Made by a program: the position numbers and the translations under genes. The notes under the pieces are model-generated. The model was not told the DNA's origin. It did not search any database and saw nothing but the letters and a program-made list of their open reading frames with translations. 64,000 nt of DNA from Branchiostoma floridae (lineage: Eukaryota > Chordata > Leptocardii > Amphioxiformes > Branchiostomatidae): NCBI RefSeq assembly GCF_000003815.2, contig NC_049993.1, positions 5,609,686-5,673,685 of the forward strand. Reading direction: 5' to 3'. This document shows, piece after piece, positions 45,295 through 52,662 of this stretch (position 1 is the stretch's first letter; each line of letters starts with the position of its first letter).

Positions 45295-46674
45295 TTAAGG
45301 GCACTTTCTCACATAACTGTGCACCATCCTGAAGTACTGGTACAAAGCCTTGAGTGAATATGCCTGGGTCTTTGCATGTGACACCACATCATTGCTTGAA
45401 ACTGAAAGAGTAATCCCTATGTTATGCCTCTAATCATAAAGTATACAAAGTCAACTCCCATGTTCAGCCATCCAGCTTAGTATCCAAGACTACCATCATA
45501 GTCAGATGAGATTAGATTATGTAGGGATATTACATTAAAGGAAGGACCAGAATGTGTTGAAAGTCATGATGAAATGTTTTAACCAAGTTAACCGTTGCTT
45601 TATATTTCCTTATTATTTTTTCAATGTTCTTGTACATATTTTTTCCTGACATAATTGACTCATTTGGTATGCAAGGATGTATATATTATGTAACAGCATT
45701 GAATGCTATGTTAAGAAAACACTGCTGATTAATACATTTATCAATATTTACATAGTAAGGGAATCTTGAAGAAATTGAAAGGACAAGCCAGTGAGCTTTC
45801 CTTCATACAAATCAGATAACACAGATGATATTTAATGCAATACAGTACTCAAAGGTGAACTTTTCTGAGGTTTGGTTGTGTGTAAGTTCTGGTAAGGTTG
45901 TTGTACATTATTTCTACCTTATACATGTACTGGAAACTGTATTATTCATAAAAATCTGCCTAAGGCAGTAGGTAAGTGTAGCAATACAGTAGCATACAGA
46001 CTAATGGAACAGAACATGGCCAGAACTTGGTTGTGTGCAAGGAAACTCCTCTGCCCTTCCAACAAGTTGAAACTGTCCACAGATAAGTTTATCAATAATA
46101 AATTTTGTAGTAATTGACAGTAGATTGGAGCTAGTTTGGTAAATGCACTAGAAAAGCTTATGGGAGAAGATGTGAGTAACATTAACATGTGCAATAGTGT
46201 AAATACAACATGAGAAGGACAGCAAGGAAAGAGAGAAAATAATAACAGACTTGCTGATGTAGAGTCTCTCACTTAATTGCAAACAGCATGAAATAAAAAA
46301 AATACTGGTGGAATTTAACACCCTATTATTTTTTTCAAACATTGACTCAGTAGTCTACATTATTTCTATATGTTTAGATATCACCAGTTGAAAGAATGAG
46401 ACTGGCTGCAGATAGAGTGTCGCACGACGTGCGAGCTACTATAAGTCTAAGTAAGTTGACAGAAAGGAGTAAAATAAAAGTTGCCAAAGGGGCCATTCCA
46501 TTAAGAGTTTCAGGACGGTCAGTCAAGAAACTACCGGTATTTCCCCTCTAGTGATTGAGTGGATAGATGATTGAGTTCGTCAGTGAATGAATGAAAGAGT
46601 CAGTGCTAGAAAATAAACAATCATGTCAGAAAAGTTCTGGTGCATTTCATTCCCCTAACAACAACTACCTTATG

Positions 46675-46771
46675 TAGCCTGAGCACCTTCCATCCTGGCG
46701 CAATCCTTTTGCTTGCTAACCATGCAAAAGGATTGAGCCGGCGGTCACTACGGATGATGGTACTCAGGCTA
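46675..46771. repeat. hairpin element upstream of receptor B
   Basis: TAGCCTGAG at the left and CTCAGGCTA at the right, with inner arms CAATCCTTTTGC and GCAAAAGGATTG. The left arm lacks about 12 bases present in the right arm. An orthologous hairpin lies upstream of receptor C at 52211-52313. Confidence 0.75.
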
Positions 46772-46785
46772 CACTATAATCAGGT

Positions 46786-47224
46786 TAAAAAAAGTTAAAC
46801 CCTTCCCGCGCCAAGGACAGTGCCCATTTCTGGTGCATAGGGCGGTGCCCATCTCTGTTTCGTTAGCCCTGGGCCACACACAACACAATCACTGCAGCAG
46901 GGGGCTAGTCCACCGGTAGTGGTGTGTGTTCAACTTCCATACTCTTTCCCGAATGCTGAGTGCTAAGCAGAGAAGGCAGCACGTACCATTTTTATAGTCT
47001 TTGGTATGACTCGGCCGGGATCGAACTCACGACCTTCCGAATGCAAGGCGAACACTCTACCCACTAGGCCATTGCACCGGCTACTCATTTTCACCTGAGC
47101 ATAGTGAGGAAAGTCGTGTTAAGTGCCTTTCCCAAGGGCACAAGATCGGTGACACGCAGTCGGATTCGAACCCGCAACCTCTCGGTCACGAGGCACAAAT
47201 GCCGCCGCTGTGCCATGCGACTTC
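46786..47224 (-). mobile_element. composite tRNA-derived SINE with 15-bp target duplication
   Basis: The direct repeat ACACTATAATCAGGT flanks the element at 46771-46785 and 47225-47239. On the - strand it holds two tRNA-like units: CGCATGGCACAGCGGCGGC ... GCGGGTTCGAATCCGAC, and then AATGGCCTAGTGGGTAGAG ... TGAGTTCGATCCCGGC, resembling pol III A and B boxes. It contains CTTGGGAAAGGCACTT and has an A/T-run tail on the - strand (GTTTAACTTTTTTTA). It is absent at the matching place before receptor C, so it inserted after the duplication. Confidence 0.85.
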
Positions 47225-47360
47225 ACACTATAATCAGGTACTAGTAATCAATACATAAACCTGTAGAAAGGTGTCCTTGGCTACTCTCTCAATCCTTATA
47301 CATGTGGCATGCACGTTAACACAACTTAGGATTTGTGGAATTGTTATGATATATATATGT

Positions 47361-47580
47361 AGGATCCCCCCAGGCAAACTATCAGTAACAACACCATACC
47401 TAAGTTGCAGGACGACTCTACGCTGTGATGAATGAGTTTCAGGCGACAGGGAGACAATGGTGTGTGTCACCTTGTTGGCCCGAAGTGATTATGACAGCAC
47501 GTGACCTATCACATCCAAGGTCTGTTTTCTTCTGTTCCCCTTTCCTTACCCGACCAGGCCACAGATCTACAGTGTGTATC
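47361..47580 (+). promoter_or_regulatory. shared 5' leader/promoter block of receptor B
   Basis: Starts AGGATCCCCCCAGGCAAAC and is nearly identical to 52443-52662 before receptor C. It contains a CACGTG E-box in GACAGCACGTGACC and ends CGACCAGGCCACAG close to the start codon. The transcription start cannot be placed. Confidence 0.5.
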
Positions 47581-50486
47581 ATGGCTCTTCAATCTGGCTT
47601 CTGTCTTATTTTTGTGGCTTTGATTATGACTGTGCATCTGCACTATGTTCTGGGGAACATACAAGGTTAGTTTGGACTCCTGATGTGCCTTAATTCTTCA
47701 CTATATCTATTGAATGTAAATGTTGGTAATTTATTCATTTTCTCTTTAGATTTACTTCCTGAAAGCTTTTTTAAACCTTGTTTAACAAGTGATGGCTTCG
47801 TGTGACAGTATGTTTAATGTATTCTGTTTCACAGCACAACTATTACAAAGATGGTACATGTCTAGATCTAGTGCTTGAGGAAATTGTCCCATTCAGCTCT
47901 AAAGGCTCTATAAGTGAAGACCTAAGATCAGTAAGAATAATGGAAAATGGTCATCACTACTGGAGGCATCCCGAAATTCCCACAGTTGATACTTTAAAGT
48001 CATCATGATGTTACATGTAGATGGTATCCCAGATATTTTCATTTCCTATCATTAAAAATCCAATAACATGACTCATTCACAGATTTTAGAATAGTGGTTC
48101 CTTGAAGTGGTGGATGTATGTGTGTAAATTGATAAAGTATAATACTGCATTTGATTATCCCCTGCAGTGTGTAGTACTGGGTACTCTCTCAAAGGTGGCT
48201 ACTGCTACAAAACATCCGGGGGTAACTACACTGCTGCACAAGCACGGTCATACTGCACTGATGAAGGAGCAATTGTAGCCGAGCCAAAGAGCCAAGAAGA
48301 GCACGACTACATCAAATCATTTATATCTGAAACCACCTGGATTGGAATAGCTGACCTTGATGATAGTGGCTCATTTGAGTATGTCAGTGACAATACATCA
48401 GTAGGTTTCAAGTCATTGGCTGATTCCCTCGGAATTGGCAAATGTATGGCAATGGACAAAGATCAAGATTATAACTGGATACGCACTGGCTGCTCCGCAG
48501 AACATCCAGTTGTTTGTCAACAAGGTAAGCTATTCTACCTGTCATCATAGTTGGGTTGCATGTTCAGTAACTATTGTTCACACTAACTTGTGGAGTTAAC
48601 AAGTGCAAAGTCTTACATACCATTGACAGTGCCAGGCTGACACCTGCGGTATTGATGTGTTTTGGATATGTGGTAAAATGTAAGCCTTTTTTGGTGGAGA
48701 TGTTAAGCTAAGACCATGTGAGGGTAAACACCATGCATTTGCTTGCCAATGTTTTCTACTTGTTTTCCCTCAGTACCTATAGGTAACATGGCATCTACAA
48801 CCGTTTTCCCATCATTTGGCCATAACACCCCAACACGAGGTACAGCAAGTATGCAATTGATCTCTTGTACTGTCTTGGCTTCTCTGGTGACACATTTAAT
48901 GTTGATACAAGGTCTTGTGTTCATTAATTGCTCTTCATTGATGTATTTATGATGCATATGAAATATACTGTTTGCTCTTAGCATAGAGTAATGACATCAC
49001 AGAAAGGACCGCTACTAGTTGCTTGTGGTGAAGTCCAAAGAGCATTTATTAGACAATTGGTTGAAAGATTATTAGATGTTTTCAGACAAGACCAAATTCA
49101 AATGTGAATGATAAAGGAAAGTTGATTTCACTTTAACATCAACAAATGTTTCCCATTGTGCATGGTAGGTCCCAATGAGAACAAAGAAAGCAGTACAACA
49201 GCAGGATTGAACTCATCTCCACGCTCCAGCAACCAGTCTCAACAGTTTCCCATTGGTGAGTACTGTAAATGCATTTAAATTCGTGGGGATAAAATATCGC
49301 GGTAGCGGGAAAAGGGACTTTCACGGTGGTTTTAAGTTTGCAGTAGCACCATACATTGTAGACTCTTACTGCCATGGAAAAATGTTCGCGGTGGTTTTAA
49401 GTTCACGGTGAAGCGGCCACTGCGAAAACCGCGAACAGTAAACCATCTCAAAAGTTTCTCTATTTACAGGATGTGATTTTTTTCATTTTGTCCCAAACAG
49501 TACAGTTGTATACTTTTTTTGATAAACAACAATTTATCTCCAAAATCATTTTATGAGTTTTTCAATCAATAACAAAGTGAAAATCAATAGATTTACATAT
49601 TCGAAATGGTCAAGATTCAATGCATGTAACATGAGTAGTACAACACTTACCTGGGGTACATGTATGTGCCTTTACAGTATGTACTGGTTGATTCAATGAG
49701 ACATACTGTACAGAAGGTGTAGGCTGAGTTAAAACAGTTTTCCTTTGAATTTGGTAATTATTAGCTTTTGAATGTCACTTGAGCATGTGTCTCATTAACC
49801 ATAATTCATACCAAATTTTCTGTGAGTAATTTGAAAATACTGGTAGTGAGTTGTTTGTATAACATACCTAATAACTGTATTATTATTAACCCTATTACTC
49901 TCACAGTTGCAGTAGCAGCTTCAGTTGGCACCGTTCTTGGCTTGTTGCTGTTGTTGGCAGTTTTACTGTTCTTCATCTGCAGAAAAAGGTAAGTTCAATA
50001 TGCTTTTTGTTATTGAATACTTGAGTCTTCTTCAATGATACAATTAAAGTATATGTATTTTCATCTACCAATGTGCAATCTAGTTCTAATTTTTTTCTAT
50101 CCATATGCTTGTAAGTTTGTGAAATTTTTGACCCCAGATAATGCCTTTGTATCTATTGTAATTCCTGGGTCAGGCACCAAGAAGACAACATGAATGATGG
50201 AGTTGAAAACGACTATGAAACAATCCAGGATCCTGCTATCAACAGCAACGGGCTGCCTGTCGCCTCAACAACTCCACCTAGTGAACACAACGAGAACTAC
50301 AGCACCATCCCCGACCTACCATCAGACAGGTTAGATGAACGTACACCAGCCGCACGGCTGAGCCAAGCCAATGTCTACTACAACGTTGTTGGGGACAGTG
50401 GTACCCCCAGCCCCATAGACCAGGCTGGAACGTCGGACACTACAAATACTACACAAGAACCGGAGTATGTCAATGTCAATATATAA
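47581..50486 (+). CDS. receptor B: C-type-lectin type I membrane receptor, truncated tail
   Basis: Exons: 47581-47665 (signal peptide), 48168-48524 (C-type lectin domain), 48774-48839 and 49169-49255 (stalk), 49907-49988 (membrane helix), 50174-50486 (tail); 329 residues. All ectodomain exons are phase 1-1. The signal exon MALQSGFCLIFVALIMTVHL is homologous to that of receptor A. Tail motifs are NDYETI, ENYSTI, VYYNVV (fits the ITIM consensus V-x-Y-x-x-V) and PEYVNV; it stops early, at NVNI, compared with receptor C. The tail acceptor is six bases downstream of the homologous site in A and C because the outer AG is mutated. Ligand and partner unknown; a role in innate recognition or cell-cell signalling is an inference. 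Confidence 0.85.
47835..47930 (+). other. possible cryptic or poison exon in receptor B intron 1
   Basis: A 96-base AG-to-GTAAGA bounded segment. If spliced from the phase-1 signal exon it would hit a TGA after 14 further codons. In another frame it is open without a stop. The matching segment in receptor C (52917-53012) is also 96 bases with the same borders. Because the surrounding intron is equally conserved between the recent duplicates, this may be chance. Confidence 0.25.
48168..48524 (+). CDS. receptor B C-type lectin exon
   Basis: A single phase 1-1 exon encoding a complete domain of about 119 residues: GGYCYK, TAAQARSYC, the WIG motif TWIGIADLDD, GKCMAMDKD, W-I-R-T-G-C and HPVVCQQ. 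It has the conserved cysteines, but W-I-R replaces the calcium-binding W-N-D and no EPN or QPD is present, so classic calcium-dependent sugar binding is unlikely. One N-glycosylation sequon, NYT. Confidence 0.9.
49262..49469. mobile_element. MITE with ACTGTAAATG end in receptor B
   Basis: Begins ACTGTAAATGCATTTAAATT two bases after the GTGAGT donor of the second stalk exon and ends in CTATTTACAG. The interior shares GGTGGTTTTAAGTT and AAGCGGCCAC with the 41551-41760 copy. It is absent from the same place in receptor C. Confidence 0.7.
49907..50486 (+). CDS. receptor B transmembrane and cytoplasmic exons
   Basis: Exon 49907-49988 encodes VAVAASVGTVLGLLLLLAVL plus FFICRKR; exon 50174-50486 encodes the tail. 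The tail follows receptor C until PEY, after which a net 7-base gain including a GTCAAT duplication shifts the frame and stops translation at 50486. Confidence 0.85.
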
Positions 50487-50514
50487 CAAGGCATCCAAAC
50501 GCAAGGAAAACAAG

Positions 50515-51176
50515 TGACCATAGGTAACATAGGTGATGTATTTATGGTTTCTGCCACATCAGTTGCAACAATATATTATATATTATGATATGGACAGTCC
50601 CAGACAAATAACAACGAACAGAAAAGAAAATGAAGTCCTAATGATAGCTCAGGACAAAGTATGTAGTAACATTACTTTTTTAACTATAACATTGTCACTG
50701 TTATGTGCTGTAATGTACATGTAATGTGCTAGGAAGCCAGACTCTAACATCTGTTTTGGGATTCTACATTAGAGAACACATAAATAACCTCGTATCTACT
50801 TGAAGATAAGCTAATTACCAAACCCCAAAATGACCATGGTACAGCATGGAATAACTGATAACACGACGTGTACAAAAGGATCAGAGAAAATCATGCAACA
50901 TTTGCTTGACAATATCCAATTACCGCAAGGCCCTAACAGGCGGAGATATTGCAGACCTGGACCAATATTCCGAAGGATGTAAGGGTAATTTCTGAAATTA
51001 TCGCATTGATTATAAAAACAGCTAACGTGAAAAAAATGTGCATAGCTGCGTGCAGAGGATATGCCAAACTACAAACGAATGTGGCAAAGGAAACATACAG
51101 ATGGAGATGCCAACACTCATCACATCGTACAAAAACAAAGCTCTGTCGCTGGGGGTTACCCTCCAGTCACAGAGCA
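50515..51176. other. about 660-bp insertion in the receptor B tail sequence
   Basis: Sequence absent from receptor C interrupts the homologous tail between CGCAAGGAAAACAAG and GAAGGAGGGATCTGATG. I see no terminal inverted repeats, no clear target duplication and no recognisable coding domain. It could be a retroelement fragment or a filler segment. Confidence 0.55.
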
Positions 51177-51340
51177 ATAAGAAGGAGGGATCTGATGACA
51201 CCACAGAATGGGGAACAGGTGCAGATGTGCCAGAGTATGCAGTTGTGAATAAGATTAAGAAGGACCAGAAAAAATAAGTAGAGGGTAAAGTAGAGGATGA
51301 GTATGAGACAGAGGAGAATGTTATTAAGGCACTCTCACAC
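51177..51340 (+). pseudogene. orphaned 3' end of receptor B tail
   Basis: Downstream of the insertion the sequence again matches the receptor C tail: SDDTTEWGTGADVPEYAVVN followed by KIKKDQKK and a stop, then a relic of DEYETEENVI that runs into the former 3' UTR without the final YQPS. It is no longer in frame or contiguous with receptor B and is presumably untranslated. Confidence 0.75.
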
Positions 51341-52210
51341 ATCTTTATCGCAACATAACTGTGCACCATCCTGAAGCATGATACAGTATTTGATGCAATA
51401 CAGTACTCAAAGCTGAACTTTTCTGAGGTTTGGTTGTGTGTAAGTCAGGTACTAGTTCTTGTACATTATTAATGATACTTATGTATAGTCTACATTATAC
51501 TGGGAACTGTATTATTAATTTAAAAAAACTGCCTTAAAAGGCCTAGGTAAGTGTAGCAATACAGTAACATACAGACTATTGAATAGAACATTGGAACTTC
51601 CGCCAGAACTTGGTTGTGTGCAAGAAAACTCCTAGTACGCATTCCAACATGTTGAAACTGTCCATGGATATGTTTATCAATAATCTATTTTTCAGTAATT
51701 GACAGTAGCATAACTAGATGGGAGCTGATACATTAAAAAAGCTTGTTGGAGAAGATGTGAGTAACAGTAACATGTGCAATAGTGTAAATACAACATAAGA
51801 AAGACAGCAAGAAAAGAGATAATTAATAACAGACATACTGATGTAGAAGTCTCTCGCTATTGCAAACAGCAGGAAGTATCTGAAATAAAAATACTGGTGG
51901 AAGTTTACACCCTATTATTTGTCCTCATACATTGATTCAGTAGTGTAACCTTTTATGTTTCGCGATATCACCATTTGACAGAGGAAGAAGCAAAACAAAT
52001 TAAAGTAGCCAAAGGGGTCATTTCATTAAGAGTTTCAGAAGGGTCAGCCAGGAAACTGTTTTACCCTTTAGTGATAGAGTGGATGAATGAATGAGTTTGT
52101 TAGTGAATGAATGAAAGAGTTTGCTAGAAACAATGATGTTAGAAACATTCTGGTGCATTTCATTCCCCTTACACCATTATCCTACTCAATGTGCATCTAC
52201 CTACTTAATA

Positions 52211-52313
52211 TAACCTGAGTATGATCCTCTGTAGTGACTGCTGGCTCAATCCTTTTACTTGCTAATCATGTGAAAGGACTGAGCTGTCACTACAGAGGAT
52301 CATACTCAGGCTA
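52211..52313. repeat. hairpin element upstream of receptor C
   Basis: The arms contain TGAGTATGATCCTCTGTAGT and its exact reverse complement, with weaker pairing inside (CAATCCTTTTAC / GTGAAAGGACTG). The counterpart is 46675-46771. Confidence 0.8.
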
Positions 52314-52442
52314 AAATTTATGTGCATGCCATCAGTTCATCAATACACATGTAGTAAGGTGTTCTTGGCTCCCCTCTCCCGATCCTTGTGCATGTAACAT
52401 GTATGTAAACACAATATAGGATTCATGGAATTGTTATGATTT

Positions 52443-52662
52443 AGGATCCCCCCAGGCAAACTATCAGTAACAACACCGTAGGTAAGTTGCAGGACGACTC
52501 TACGCTCTGTGATGAATGAGTTTCAGGCGACAGGGAGACAATGGTGTGTGTCACCTTGTTGGCCCGAAGTGATTATGACAGCACGTGACCTGTCACATCC
52601 AAGGTCTGTTTTCTTCTGTTCCTGTTTCCTTACCCGACCAGGCCACAGTCCTACAGTGTATC
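52443..52662 (+). promoter_or_regulatory. shared 5' leader/promoter block of receptor C
   Basis: Almost identical to 47361-47580 before receptor B, including AGGATCCCCCCAGGCAAAC, the CACGTG E-box and CGACCAGGCCACAG, with only scattered substitutions. Confidence 0.5.

Larger units (their letters stand above)
45299..47360. other. duplicated intergenic DNA between receptors A and B
   Basis: No gene. Blocks match the 51.35-52.44 kb interval between B and C and the region after C (55.54-56.2 kb), for example TGTGCACCATCCT and CAGTACTCAAAG. Two insertions or elements, a hairpin (46675-46771) and a SINE (46786-47224), are annotated separately. Confidence 0.6.

Noticed and set aside
46860-47221. Two tRNA genes on the - strand
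   Set aside because: The tRNA-like blocks sit within one retroposed unit bounded by a target duplication, with no good cloverleaf; they are SINE heads.
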